Shown in pieces: positions 20,952-33,724 of a stretch of 64,000 nucleotides of DNA; within the stretch, counting starts at the first letter, position 1, and the number at the start of each line of letters is the position of its first letter. The stretch spans positions 17,689,901 to 17,753,900 of the forward strand of contig CM038469.1 in the NCBI GenBank assembly GCA_021464415.1, read 5' to 3'. Under the pieces are notes generated by a model, which was not told the DNA's origin, did not search any database, and saw only the letters and a list, made by a program, of their open reading frames with translations. Source of the DNA: Lonicera japonica. Taxonomy: Eukaryota; Streptophyta; Magnoliopsida; Dipsacales; Caprifoliaceae. The translations under genes and the position numbers were made by a program.

Positions 20952-23461
20952 TTAAACTATTAATCAAGTATAAGCACAAAGAACTTATATGCTATATCAA
21001 TATTGTATATTGTGATACAAATATATACTACTAAGAGTAAGAAAACATATAACATATGAGCACCAAAACAAATGAGTTAACCTCGAATCCTTTTTACCTA
21101 ATAGTTTCTTATTTTAGCTCTTGTATAGAGTATCAAATTTAATAAAATTAAAGAATTAAGAAGAAAAATATGCCTTTCCTTTTATAATCGTCACCGAAAA
21201 AAAGAAAGTAAAATGCAAAGGCTGATGAGGAAAATTTGGAGTAATTAATGAGGAGAAAATTTTAGGAGGAAACCGAAACAATTAGATAAATGGAAACCAA
21301 AATATTTATGGAGCAAATATATATTTATAATTGTTCAGATATTAAAAATATAAAATTAATTTTAAATTTACAATTTTGAACTAAAGGGCAATTAACAAGA
21401 AGTAATAATTAGGAGAGTCATGATAGCCTGTTCTCTTTACCATTCAACATTCTCAAAATTCACCCAATTAATATAGTCCTGTAATTTGTTCAAATATAAA
21501 TTACCAAACAGTTTAAAATTAAAGCAATTAATAATACTTGTAACTGTGTTTAGATGTTACAAATAGACAAATAATAAAACACGTAAAGATATGTTATTCC
21601 TAAGTAATGATTTACATTTTGTTTCAAAAAAAATAAAATCATGATTTACATTTAATCCGTTTGTAATGGAAATCACTTATAGAATTATACCATATGTTTC
21701 TATCAAACCAATACCTTGCACAAAGTTGCTGCTAACATTAAAAAATTCTCTTACATTTCTGTAAACATAGTCAGAATTATTCATTGAAAGTAAAAGGGAA
21801 GGAAGAATTACCTTCATAGTATGATGATTCGATTTTACTTTTTCTAACTTTGCTCCACCATCTTTACTTCCAATCTCAAAAGATAAATAAAGTAAAAATA
21901 TCAAAACCAAACAGGAATGAAGAGCATATATACATTTAAGAATAAAATTAATAAACATCAATCATGATTCATGGTTAAATACACGAAGACCCCAAATTCA
22001 TAAGAGGCCATCCGATGAAAAAGAGAGTGAAATAGAGAAGGTTTTGCCCCACTTAATTTCTATATGGACATTAATATACCTTAGCATTACTCTTAACGCT
22101 TGGTAATGGTCACTTCTTAATTTATTTTTTTTTTTTACCTCTACTATTATTATCACTTAAAAAAAATAATATTCTAGGGATTTTTTCCTTCAAAACATTA
22201 GTAATTTCTATTGGAATCAAATAGAAGATGAACAGAGTAAAAGAAATTATAAGCATAGCGAAAAAAATAAAGATAACAGCTCATGAAATTGCAATGAAAT
22301 CAAAACTATTTTCTTTTCATAGACTGAGATCAGATCCGACAAACCTATAAGCATAAAGAAAACAGAGGATAAAACCCAAAACTTGATAGAGGATAAAATC
22401 GAAAACATAAATTGGAAAACATAGATGGGCCCGAAATTAATAGAGGACCATAACAAAAACTAAGGATCGGGGAGAAAACAGAAAAATTGAATAGTTGAAA
22501 GAAATACCTTGGACGAAGAGCATATTAAGTTGTGTCCTAAATTGCCAGAGGTCCAAAAGCGTCTTTGATTTCAAAGCCTTAAAATTATGATCGACAATAA
22601 AATTGAAGTCAAACGTATATAACTATGGAGAGAAAGAAACAAGTGCGTATCAATATATACCTTGTAAAATCTGCTAAAGAAGTGTAAATATTCCTTATGT
22701 TTGATTTATAGCAAAGGAAGCCATTAATCAAGGCTTCTCCATCATTAATCATTATTGCGGTGATCATCGCATAATGGGGAGGGAAAGGGTTTGAAATGCA
22801 GGGGAAGATGATAGTGAGCAGAGGAGTTTCAAACGTGCGTTTTGCTTGGGAGGAAGAACGAAATAACAAGAGTAAAGACGGAGGGGAGAAGGAAACTAAA
22901 GAATTTCAGACATTAATGGATGCTTGAAATAAGGGAGGGAAGAAAAGCCACAATTAGAGGCCTGAAACAAGGGAAAGGAGAAAAGCCGCGACTAAAGAAA
23001 GGGACAATTTAGAGCGGTAACTGTCTCAATTAATTAGTGAGAACGACGAAAAAATCAGAACATATGAGACACGTGGTAGCCTTACGTTAAAGGCTTATGT
23101 TATTAATATTAGTTATTAGATTTCAAATACTATGATATCTTTTATTGTTTTTTAATTTATTATTTATATTATTTGTAGAATAATTATCCGTACAATTTTA
23201 AGAATTTAATTAAATTTATTAATTTGTTATCAATAAGGGTAGTTTCATAAAAAACAATTACCGAATAAATATTTAATTAATAATTCATTTTGTTCTCCAA
23301 ACTAAACATGTCCTTGAAATTAATTTTTCAAAATTTTTATCCTTCATTAAAAAGAGAATAACAAATTTATAATTTAAAAAATAATTTATAAATAACTAAA
23401 AATATATAAGGTCAAAATACACTTAATAGTAAAACAAACATAACACGCATGATCTCTTTCT
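20952..23461. other. AT-rich stretch; possible minus-strand spliced transcript near 22.5-22.9 kb
   Basis: On the minus strand, consensus-like donors CAAG|GTATAT (near 22660) and CCAAG|GTATTT (near 22512) follow exon-like segments, and a third donor-like ATGAAG|GTAATT lies near 21812. No protein family was recognised in the segments. This is a weak hint of a spliced minus-strand gene or non-coding RNA; the rest shows nothing. Confidence 0.25.
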
Positions 23462-23730
23462 TTGCCCGTAAAACCTAGCCCCCATTCCCCAGACACCATC
23501 GAGACAAAACCCTCGCCGCAACACCCAGCCCCAGCCATCGACGCCTTCTCAGCCCCAACCCCGTCTCAGCCATCGACGACTTCTAACCAGCATCGACGAG
23601 TTCTCACAGGTACGCTTCTCTCTCTATCTAATCTCCGTTTCTCTATATATCTCAATCTCCGTCTCTCTTTCTATCTCTATTTGCTATGTCGACTTGCTCT
23701 GTCCTCTTTCTAGCTTGATTCATCTAATCA
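23462..23730 (+). other. Leader-like, C-rich exon-like segment with splice donor
   Basis: This Pro/Ser-codon-rich segment stands out in base composition from the AT-rich surroundings. It contains ACAG|GTACGC near 23608-23613, a good donor, followed by CT-rich sequence typical of plant 5' UTR introns. No protein was recognised, and no downstream exon of the same gene could be joined to it. It may be a captured or orphan 5' end. Confidence 0.3.
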
Positions 23731-24313
23731 TTTTCGAAATTGATTTATTTCGAAAATTAATCAGAGAACTTGGATTTGAAAATTAATCAGAGCACTTGGG
23801 TTTACTTCGAAATTGCTATGTCGAAATAATTGATATGTGAATTGTGTCTGTGGATATGTGAGAAATTCATCAATTCAAATTCAATCATGCAAGTTGATGA
23901 TCTAGAGTCAATCAATGTCTGTCATTCATCTCGAATCGAACGTATTGAGGAAGAATTACGGCAATAATCGGATTGTAGTAATTCCTCGCATCTCTGCATT
24001 TGAAAGTCAGTGCTCATACATGGAATACTACTTATAAATATATATATATATATATATCTATGTATATATCTGTATATAAAAATCCAACCATGTTAAATCT
24101 TTTAAAATTTGACACATTATTCTATTTCTTTTTCTTTTTTCATGTGTATCTTAATATTATTTGGACAAAAAATATATTTATGTGGATGAGAAAGAAATTG
24201 CACTTTAGCTCCTGTAATTTTTCTCAATACATACTATATTACACATAAGTTATAACAATTGGACTGCGACGACATATAAATTACAGTACGATATAAGAAA
24301 TACATGTTTGGTG

Positions 24314-24702
24314 TTAGGCGTCGTTTGCTTTGGCCATTTAAGTCTGAAAACTTAAAGATTTTAGATTTAAGTGGTTTCAAAGTTGTTCGTTGGCCAAAAA
24401 AATTAAGTGGTTTGCCACTTAAAACTGAAAATTTGGAGCAAAAAATTTAAGTGGCTAATTGCCACTTAAATCTGAAAACTTAACACGCCCTATTGTAAAA
24501 TACCTATTTTACCCTCTTTGTTTGTCATTTTACATGTGATCTAAATAAACTAATAAGGGCAAAATTGTCATATTTAAAACAAAATTCAGTTTTCAGATGT
24601 GTTATATTCAAACAAACAACATTTTTTCATATACAGTTTTCAGAAGTAAACAAATAGTTTTTTCAATTTCAGTTTCCAGTTATTTTATCAAACGCCACCT
24701 TA
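24314..24702. mobile_element. Tourist-like MITE candidate, TTA duplication
   Basis: Imperfect terminal inverted repeats GGCGTCGTTTG and CAAACGCCACC are bounded by TTA on each side (24314-24316 and 24700-24702). Internal sequence has several short inverted motifs (AAGTGGC, GCCACTT) and no ORF. TTA duplications are typical of PIF/Harbinger. Confidence 0.55.
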
Positions 24703-25493
24703 GCTATAAATGGATATGGGATAGACTATTAATACTACCAGAATAAGGTAAAATAATCCAATTTTCTAGATGAGCTTAATTAATATTCTTATTCGACATT
24801 TTTATTTGATGCGTCAAATATCCTTATTGTAATTGAATAAAAAAATTACTTTTTTTCCCTTTATGTTTTAGATGTTATGGTTTAAAATAAGGTAAAATGA
24901 ATTAGATAATTATAGAGAAGGTTCAACCATTTTTGGTTAGGTTTATGCTACCTTTGTGAATGACCTCATAATTCGGGGATTTTTTTTTATAAATATAATG
25001 GAACCGCATAAGCTCTAATTATAAAGTATTTATAATTCTTGGCTAGTAATCGATAAAGCTTGATTCATTTAATCATTTTCGAAATTGAATTAAAGTAACA
25101 GTACTGTACATTTACTGGGACCAAGAAAAGGAGACAACGAAATGTTTCTATATGTGAAATCTATGTAATAAGTGGACTGTGGCTCCTTGTAATTCTGGAA
25201 ACAGATTATTTGAGTAACGAAATGCTTGATTCATTTAATCATTTTCGAAATTGAATTATAGTCTCTAATGCTTGATAATTGACATTTAGAATGTTTATTG
25301 CGTATATAATTAATTAATTAAGAACGTGTCACCCCACGTGTCGTGTCCTACATTTTGGAATGGAAAAATTGCGTATTGCGTCGAAACGCGTGTCGCGTCT
25401 ATTCTTCATAGAATTTATATCACTAGTTTTGGGCCTTTTGCTGGCCAGAATTTTATAAAATTTATAGTTTGTTTCCCGGAAAAATTTGGGGTT

Positions 25494-25509
25494 GGGGGGG
25501 GGGGGGGGG
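25494..25509 (+). repeat. G16 homopolymer
   Basis: Sixteen consecutive G in an AT-rich context. It could be a real slippage tract or an assembly artefact. Confidence 0.9.
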
Positions 25510-25779
25510 ATCATGGGAAATGATTGAGATAGACTATGTAGATGCATGGCCAAACACCAACGAAAAATCCGATTTTCTTTTTCCAGCTCCTCCTGTTGCT
25601 CCTCCCCCTCAAGGCTAAATCTTGGATTATTTTACCTTTAATAGAATGCTATCTCTTACTCATTTTGCATTTTTTTTTCTTTCATTTCGTTGGGGTTATT
25701 TCAAATCTTTGTTCATGTTTATGAGAAATAAAGAGATGCCTGAGTTGACTTCTTGTTTACTTGTCGATCTTAGCTTCCT

Positions 25780-26010
25780 CTTTCACTGATCTCCTTCTTC
25801 TCCACACTAGGTTTCTTCCGCATCTCCTCCAAACTAGGGTTTCTTCCGCCTCTACTCCACACTAGGATTTCTTCACACTTCACCAATAGCTAGGGTTTTT
25901 GTTTACCTCGTTTTCACCTCTTCTTCGAGATACAATCACACAGTTCTAGTGATTTGTCCATCCCAGCAACAATTTCAAAGCTTATCCTAGTGAGTCCACC
26001 TCAGGTTCTC
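25780..26010 (+). other. CT-rich leader-like block with telobox-like motifs
   Basis: Several CTAGGGTTT and ACTAGG motifs in a CT-rich stretch look like a plant 5' UTR of a translation-related gene. A donor-like CTAGTGAGTCC follows near 25990. It is 1 kb upstream of Pumilio-like exons on the same strand, but those exons come from the middle of that gene, so a direct link is doubtful. Confidence 0.35.
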
Positions 26011-26235
26011 TCAGCCATGTATAAATTTGTTCATTGAATTTATGAAATTTTTTTTTGAAAGAAAAATGGAATGAAATACAAGGCATTTGAATTTGTTATC
26101 ATCTAATTTGTGACACATTTGTGTTTGATTTTATAATGTTTGAAAGCTCCTATTTATATATTGTGCATTCTAAGTGTTTGATGTTTTGCTTGACTAAGCT
26201 TTGCTGTGTTTGTTTAATTCTCCTGTTTGGCATTT

Positions 26236-26267
26236 GTATGTATGTATGTATGTATGTATGTATGTAT
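26236..26267. repeat. (GTAT)n microsatellite
   Basis: About eight uninterrupted tetranucleotide units. Confidence 0.9.
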
Positions 26268-27082
26268 TAGTGTATCCCTATAAATCATTATGATTAATAG
26301 TGTATATTTTAATTGGTGGAGAGGGAATGTAGCTAGTTTGTTAATACAAGCTTTCAATCAATTCTTTGTTTGTGTGTATATTAATTCTCCTGCAAATATT
26401 GCTCTTGTTAGGGTACTGCTCATAACTGTTAGATTGCAATCAATTTGATAAAATTGATTAGGAAACCAAGGATAGAGATGGTTAAAAAATGTAGAATTTG
26501 AGAGGAATCTGTAAGAACCATAGGATAGAGATGGTTAGGAAACCAAGTGCAGACCCTCATAATCAATGAGGCTAATACCCATATTACATAACAGATGTCA
26601 AGTATGGAAGACAATCACATATTTTTCTTAACAGAAGTACCTTTGTGTTTGGTTACACTTAAACAACTCATTTCTCTTTGAGAATAAAAAAGGAAACTCT
26701 AGTCTTTTCAGGAATAAGCTACAGAAAACTGAGTTGCTACAAATTATAACATGCTGACAGCGTTTAGGTTTCAAGCACATAATCCACCTACCCTTGGGAA
26801 CAGGGCTATATATTTTCTATTGGCATAGTAACTGTATTATGCCATAAGAATCTCTCTAGCTTTTAATAGCATGGAACCTTTAGGCTTTATATTTGCTATT
26901 TTGCCCCTAAAATCAATTCACCGGATTTCTGTGTCAGTTGTATGAACTTCACGAGTATATGTATTGTTTATTATACTGAGCAAAAAAAAAAAGTACTAAA
27001 AAGTAACTTTATTTCTTTGTTACATTTTATTTTAACTCACCCATTGAATGAATGATTGGGATGTTTTTAAATATTCTGGCAG

Positions 27083-28111
27083 CATGTACTGGAGCATGGA
27101 AAGCCTCATGAACGTTCTTGTATAATCACTCAGTTAGTTGGGCTGATTGTTCAAATGAGCCAGCAGAGGTTTGCGTCCAATGTTGTTGAGAAATGTTTGA
27201 CTTTTGGGTCACCTGAGGAACGACAGATGCTGGTCAACGAGATGCTTGGCACCATTGACGAAAATGAGCCTCTTCAGGTTAGTTCGTTGTTATCTTTAAA
27301 AAAGATTTGGACATAATATTGCAGAATTGCCTAAAAGGCATCTTTGATATTTATGTTAAAACTGTTTTACATAAAGTTTATATTTTGTAGGGGGTTTGGA
27401 GATCCATTGCAAGTATAAAAGCGTCTGACATCTCAAATATGTAAAATGAGACTGATACTAATTTTCATGTCTCTAAATGTAGGGGCATGGATAAAAAAAT
27501 TGACGTTTTGGGAGAAGCAAGAGAAGTTGGGGAATTTAACTAGGATTAAAATATATAGTCCCTCCATCTCAAATTAATAGTCCCACTTTCCTTTTCGGGG
27601 TGTCTTTAGATAGTCCCATGTCTTTTTTAGGACATAATCAATGTACCAAATCTCAAAATAGAAGATAAGTTATATCCTTGACCATAAGGTTGAAATTACT
27701 GTGTCCTTAAAAATTACCAACGCCAAAGTGGGACTATCTTTATGGGATAGGAGTAAATGTCAACTTATTAGTAGAAGTTAGTGAAGATTAAGGATCAATA
27801 AATCCCCTATGGTGATTATTTTCATTTCTTGATCAAGTAGCTGGTACGAATGTGTTGTCCAAAAAGAGTTTCTTTTTTATGTGTTTAATCTTTGTTAGAT
27901 TATTTAGATCTTGCCCTAGGGGATTTGGTATTTTTTTTATCAATAATTTTAACTTGCTCTTTTTTCTTGGGATGGATCAGGCAATGATGAAAGACCAGTT
28001 TGCAAACTACGTAGTACAGAAAGTGCATAAAGGTTCATCTGAATGCTTTAAAGAAATATACTTACGGAAAGCACATAGTTGCACGTGTAGAGAAACTTGT
28101 TGCTGCTGGAG
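27083..28111 (+). pseudogene. Pumilio (APUM-type) RNA-binding protein fragment, two exons
   Basis: Exon 27083-27277 is preceded by GCAG and followed by GTTAG; its 65 codons are fully open and match the middle Pumilio repeats of plant APUM proteins ([11 protein letters not shown], then [15 protein letters not shown]). The next exon, 27981-28111, begins after an AG and carries [14 protein letters not shown], then jumps frame into a [25 protein letters not shown] part, with about 50 bases missing in between. A GTATAT donor follows. Splice sites are retained, so this is not a processed copy. The N-terminal region, the first repeats and the C-terminus are absent. A Stowaway MITE occupies the intron. 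In the intact family the repeats bind 3' UTR elements of mRNA; this copy is broken. Confidence 0.85.
27558..27753. mobile_element. Stowaway-type MITE 1, in the Pumilio-fragment intron
   Basis: Ends GTCCCTCCATC and (reverse complement) CTCCTATCCC resemble the Stowaway CTCCCTCCGTCCC terminus, flanked by TA on each side. Length 196 bp, no ORF. Confidence 0.8.
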
Positions 28112-28449
28112 GTATATTTGCTCTTTCCTCTGTTGCTTTTATGATTACTTGGCATGCACTTTTTAACTACAAAGTAGTAGGCTGGGATATTATAACTACT
28201 TGCTAATTAGATGTAACATTTTTGTGTGTCATGTTCTAACTGCATTCATTTACATGGTATATTTAAGCTAGAGCAAGAGTTTTCACCATGTACATAAAAT
28301 GTTTATAATTTGCTTAACTAATTTATTTATTGTATTTAAAAAGAAAGGAATTGGTCAAGGAGACTTTGAGCTCACAATCTCCCCGAGTAAGAACTAGTAA
28401 GGGCCTTTGCATTAGCATATTTTTAGTTGATTTGGGTAACCATTTACTA

Positions 28450-28653
28450 CTCCCTCTTCTCAATTAAGAGCTCAGCGTTCCTTTTTGGGACGTCCCAAAT
28501 TAAGAGTCCACTCTCCTTTTTTAGAACATAATCATTGTACCAAAACTTGTGATAGGAAATATGTTTGTTCTAAACCGTTGATTGTGACGAAATTAGTTCA
28601 TCCTTCAAAAATGTGAAAGTCAAACATGAACTCTTAAGTAGGGAAGGAGAGAG
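28450..28653. mobile_element. Stowaway-type MITE 2
   Basis: Starts CTCCCTCTTCTCAATTAAGAG and ends ...CTTAAGTAGGGAAGGAGAGAG, with flanking TA duplications. Length 204 bp. It belongs to a different subfamily from MITE 1. Confidence 0.8.
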
Positions 28654-30922
28654 TATTAAACTATTAACTATTATTAAAAAAAAGGTGTACGCTATTATAT
28701 GCTGTCTTAGTTATGGATAAAAAACCCATACTTTATCAACAATGACGTTGCATAATCCTTTTAACAATCAAAAAAATGTTCCCCCATTATATATAAACCT
28801 AATAACCCCTGTTTATCAATACTAATAAGGGAAATGCTATTGCCAAAGCAGTTTTAGTTACTTCCTGAAGCAACTGTTGCATGGAATGATTTTAGATTAT
28901 GCTTTCATAACAGCACATTGCTCTGCCAAAACCATTTTTTCTTTTGGTAGTAGTGCTACCCATGAATATACTTTTTAATATTTGCTCACACATCAAGTGT
29001 GCCATTATTGCTATTATTTCTAGCCTCTTCCAACTACCATAAAAAGGCCTGAGTTTAATCTCTCTATAAAATCCCTACAAGCTAATGTTGTAACAGTAAT
29101 TCTAGAGGGACTCAATATCGGGACTCAAAAAAGTAACTCAGATGATATGGCATGAATGCATCGGTCCGTTGGAGTGATTAGGCAGTAGACATCACCTACC
29201 AACAAACAAACAAACGCCACATCATCTGAGTCACTTTTTTGACTTGTTGTAAAGCCGCAACAAATTATAACAATTACATTACTTACAACTTTGTCTATGT
29301 TTACTTCAGTAAAAATAAATAAATAAATATTTCTAATGAGTTGTTTAATCTCTTGCGGAGAGAAGGATCGGCGTTCTATCCGCTGCGTACTCTTCTGCTT
29401 AGACAGAAGGCCTAGGAAAGAAGTTGTACAGTTAACCAAGAGAGTATTTACTAGTAAGAGAGCCGCCTTCTTTCTTTCTCTTTTTTCCTTTTTCATGTCT
29501 TAGCTATGGCTCCTCCTGGTTTATTCAGATGGAAAAGGAGCTTTTGATTGCAAATAAAAAACTATTGGTTGTACTTAAAACCTTACATTTTTAGTTGGAG
29601 GATGTATACCTTAGAATCAGGGTAGCTGAGGCTCAGATGGTGAAATAACAAAACAAAACACACACCTGATGCCCGTGCGTGAGAAGATAAATTAAAAAAT
29701 ATTTACTGTACAAGTTTTTGTCGGTGTAAAAATGGAGGAAAAAAAATTGTAGTAGGCAAAAAGTTGTGAGCGTGACTGTATAAATGTTGCCGGGTGCAGA
29801 GTCTGTCTTTGTTGTTTAGGAGTGGCTGGGATCGTCGGAATGTATGGATTGATAAGTTTTTTTTTTTCCTTTTTTTAATTTATGGAACTCTCTTTCTGAA
29901 ATATGTTTCAAGTATGTTTTTGTGGTGGTTATTTGCTTGCTTGGGTATTTTTTGGTGAAGATGAATTGTTTTCTTCCTTAAGTTGCTTGTGATTTTGCAA
30001 GATTTGGAGTGTATATCCGATATCTGATCCTTTTATATTGTTCTCGTTTCTATTTCTAAATATTCAGAATAAAAATTGGATGCGAGAGTGTCCCCCCTTC
30101 CCTGCCTCATTCCTTCACTCATTAGCCACCAAAATATAATTTCAAAAGAAATGAATTTCCATGGTATTGTAGGTTGTGAATAACTCGAGGAATAAACCTG
30201 GAAACTTTGTAGATGTTGCAACTTGCAATCATCATCAATGAGTAACTTCCCCGTCCTTTTGTCTTGTACACCAGGAACAAAGGAGTCAAGTCTGGTGTAC
30301 AATTGAAAAGCAGAACTGAAATATATCGCGGGCAGATTTGGCAGTGAACATGATGTGCTGTTTTACTTATCTTAGTAGAGCTTGGCAAATGCAGTTTGAT
30401 CTGCATGATAGCTTTTGCTAGTTCAGCACTTTGTGAAGGGGTTTACTTGCTTCAAAGGTACTGCTTTATAGGATGGAAAATCTATAACAAGTGTCTACTT
30501 TGTTTTGACTTGCTTTTATATGTTCTTAAAATGGCATACAGCATATGTACATGTTAATGACTTCTGAATGATTTTGGTTTTATTATGTAGTGGTTTGCAA
30601 AAGTACCTGAACCATCTGCAGGGATACTATATTGTTGGCTTTGACTACACAACATGCATTGGGAAGTCGGGGGGATCTTGATGACTAGTTGCTTCTGCCA
30701 ATTGCAGACAAATGGTATCATCATCATTTATGCCTTTTTATGTTTCCACCAAGTAACAATATTACCGATGCACTTTATTTACAATCACCTCTTAAGTTTT
30801 TAATGCTCAAAGTTCCAAAGTTATTGTGATACGGCTTGATCCTAATGTATTTACTTTGTATTCTTTGCATTTATATGTTCTTACAAATCTGATCTTCTGA
30901 ACTTTTGGATTGATGATTGCAG
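28654..30922. other. AT-rich interval with one foldback element
   Basis: A foldback lies at 29122-29244. Near 30263-30330 is the first diverged copy of a motif (CTTGTACACCAGGAA...) that recurs at 36367 and 41024. No other gene was recognised. Confidence 0.5.
29122..29244. mobile_element. Foldback MITE candidate
   Basis: Arms ACTCAAAAAAGTAACTCAGA and (right side, reversed) GTCAAAAAAGTGACTCAGA, about 30 bp, enclose some 60 bases. No clear target duplication; superfamily unknown. Confidence 0.6.
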
Positions 30923-31190
30923 TGGTGGTCAAGTTGTGGAAGATGTGTTAACATCTAGTTTGCCAGCCAAGCTTATGCGAATCTTCGTATACGGTGTTTA
31001 GGATATTAGTACAAGCCAAAAGGATGCTATTTATTTATTATATAATAAAAAAGCATTTGTTGTTAAATCTATAATGAGGTAGAGAAGAAAGTCAGGCGAG
31101 ATTTACATGATTGGAAGAAAGTTTGATGGTAGAAATGATGTCGGGGGTAGATTTACTCGGGAAGAGTATTATGTGATGGATTTTTTAAAT
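30923..31190 (+). pseudogene. DCAF1/VprBP-like fragment, part 1
   Basis: After an acceptor-like TTGCAG at 30917-30922, the reading GGQVVEDVLTSSLPAKLMR, then (one frame over) LRIRCLG, then DISTSQKDA resembles the armadillo-region exon of plant DCAF1, the substrate receptor of CUL4-DDB1 ubiquitin ligases. A stop and a frameshift break it. From about 31097 the sequence resembles 32802-32900 in part 2. Identity is from recalled family sequence and should be confirmed. Confidence 0.6.
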
Positions 31191-31339
31191 TTGATTGGGG
31201 TTCCCTTTCTAGCTAGTATGGTAACAATGACGCATTCATCTTAATACTTTACATATGCATGCTTAGTTTTCCTACTATCTGTATGAAGAGAAATTTCATG
31301 ATTTTTGATCCTCACTAAATTTGAGCACATTCGACAACT

Positions 31340-32735
31340 TTTGCATGACTAGATGGATAAGGACGGATGACTTTGAATTCTTGAAGAACATAAATGTGGA
31401 GACTGACTAGCCCGTGAGTAATTGAGCCAATCTTCCTATCTGAGGGATTTTACATCAACTCTAATTTTTGAAAAGCGTCTTTACTCTTTTGTTGAGTAGT
31501 CTCATTTTCTTTGCTTGATTGAACACTAGAAAGGTACATCCATGAAATGCGGCGTTGTAAAGGATCCTTGAAATTGCTTGAACCAAAGAGCTATACATAT
31601 CATAGGAAATGATTTAGGCCATCTTTGTTAGCCTACATTTGAGCCTTATCCCACCTTTATAATTATTCCACTAGTCACCCTTTTGAGCCTTTTTATATGT
31701 AGCCTTTTTTTGTTAGCCCGATGTCCTAACCGAGCTCCAATTAGGAGCCTAGCCCATATTGATAGCCTACCCTTTTGTCTAAGGATATGTTGAGATATTA
31801 TTTATGTGAATGGGGGCAATTGCAAGAATTGAGCTAAAAAAACATTGTGAAAAAAAAGGAGAAAAAAAAAAGTAGTAACCAAATCTCCTGAAAAAAGGAA
31901 AAAAAAAAGAAAAGGAGAAAGGAAAGCAAAAAGAAGAAAGTATGTATGGAGAAGAAAAGAAAAGAAGGTTGGGAATTGAGAAAAAAAAATAGAGGGAAAA
32001 TAGAAGAGCTCACGCGAAGTCAAAAGTAAGGCCCTCGTATTTATTTTATATCTCAATATGTTCTTTAGATCTTTGAATCCATTAAATGTCCTTCAGTTCA
32101 TAGCCCTTACCTTGAGCCGTACATTACAACCAAAATCAAAGTCCTAATGATCCTTTGGATTATGGTTTAGAAGTGAGAGTAGTGGAGAGGATCCAATTAT
32201 GCATTTCGCCTTGCTAGTGGGATATATCCTTTCATGAGACTAATGTTCTTTCATTGATAGCGTTTTTCATATATACATGGGAGAGGCATTTGAACTTGAT
32301 TATATTTACTCTTTATAGCCCCCATGTAACGAGGGAAAACATACACCATATTCTTGAGTGTTTTATTTGTTGAGTGTATGCCGTGAGAGAATTGAGTCAA
32401 AGCATAGTTTGGATAGAATTTGAAAGTGTTTGCCTACTTAGATATCAATGATGTCATGCTGTTGTCATTGCACATACTCAGGATGAGGATTGGCGAGAAT
32501 GAAATTTTCTTCTTAATCTTGCTAGTTTGAGAACTTTGATGTGTATATGTGTCACATTGCTTTGACATGTGGGTATTTTGATGTCTTTGTTGAGTTATTT
32601 TCATTAGTAGTGAAAGGAGAATCACTTTCGGAAAGAACCATTATTTTGGACATATGTGGGTACATTACCCTCAAGAGACTTCACTCAACCTTTGGGGTGT
32701 GGTGGGGATGGAGGTACATGTAAGGGTTTAAAAGG
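31340..32735 (+). mobile_element. Athila/Tat-like 3' non-coding fragment inserted in the DCAF1-like sequence
   Basis: The block is collinear with 59190-60460, the 3' non-coding region of the large element at right. Shared landmarks are TAGGCCATCTTT (31616 and 59411), CAAAGTCCTAAT (about 32138 and 59877), GAGTGTATGCC with GAGAATTGAGTC (32374 and 60108), and GGTTTAAAGGCTT-like (32726 and 60445). It has no coding sequence. Boundaries are approximate. Confidence 0.7.
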
Positions 32736-32740
32736 CTTGT

Positions 32741-32975
32741 TGCATAGTGAGGAGTGACAACTATGAGGCAAGATGCAGATGGTGAGGACATATGGCGTGG
32801 TCGAAATTTACATGATGGAATGAGAAAGTTTTGGTAGTAGAAATGATGTTCAGGGCAGATGTGCACGGGAAGAGAGTATTCTATGGTCGGGTTAATGAAG
32901 GCAACAATATTGACAATGAACGACAGGCTTTGACGTCCCCCAGGATCTGGAAGTAGATTAGATTATGAGAGCAGG
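32741..32975 (+). pseudogene. DCAF1/VprBP-like fragment, part 2
   Basis: The frame starting at 32763 reads MRQDADGEDIWRGRNLHDG, a distinctive low-complexity linker of plant DCAF1, and after a frame change GRVNEG and LTSP with GSRL. Frameshifts and stops break it. The first part duplicates 31097-31180, so the retroelement piece is bracketed by related sequence. Confidence 0.65.
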
Positions 32976-33094
32976 ATCTGGAGATACAGAGTTTGCATTG
33001 TACTTTAAGGTGAATATGCATTTAACTTTTTCTATGTATTACTTTTTTCTTAAACTCTTGAGGCATTTTGATTGTTGGGCTAATGAATAGTTCC

Positions 33095-33345
33095 ATCTTT
33101 TTGTAGCCCCCCTTAGGATCACTTGCATATAGTTAACACTGAACTGAAAGCAAAAAGAAGTCATATCAGATGCCCGAGCAGGTTTGGTCTTAATTCTTTT
33201 CTTTAAAATTCTTGAATTCATTCTTTCAAAATCTATCTAGTTTTCCACTGCGATTGATTTTTTTGTGGTTAGCTTAACGTGACTGTTTATTTTTATCTAG
33301 GTTGTCCTTTTGAAGTGCACTACAGCAAAGTTGTCGGGCTTGGTC
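33095..33345 (+). pseudogene. Clathrin heavy chain fragment, copy 1 (most decayed)
   Basis: It resembles copies 2 and 3: an exon remnant ending ...ATGCCCGAGCAG|GTTTGG, an intron of about 120 bases, then TCTAG|GTTGTCCTTTTGAAGTG and AAAGTTGTCGGGCTTGGTCAC, equivalent to the VVFWKW...KLLGLVT part of the N-terminal beta-propeller. Several stops are present. Confidence 0.6.
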
Positions 33346-33724
33346 ACGCATAACTAATGCTTTCAAGAATTGGCCAAAGAATATATCCTCCAATCAGTAC
33401 AACAATCTTTCGACAGGCTATGGCTATCAGAGAGAGAGGTGGTCTTGTGTCTCAAAAGAAGCAGTTTGTTAGGTGGATGGTCCCACCGAAAAATAGGGTT
33501 CCATGGAAGGAACTAATCTCTGGGTGCAAAAAAGAGTTTCTGCTCTTCGGAAATGAAGCAAGTGCATGTTGCTAAACAGACCATAAGCGGGCCTTAAAAA
33601 CAAATAAATTATTGTTCAGAAAGAAACAAAATGAATGAAAAGAAAAGAGAAAAACAAGAAGAAAGAGAGGGAAAAAAATAAAGAACTTGAGAAAAATGAA
33701 AGTGACTGCAGGAAGACACTGTTA
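33346..33724 (+). other. Unassigned segment between gene fragments
   Basis: A 72-codon frame at 33357-33575 is open and begins right after the clathrin-like remnant, but I do not recognise it. The rest is purine-rich. Confidence 0.3.
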
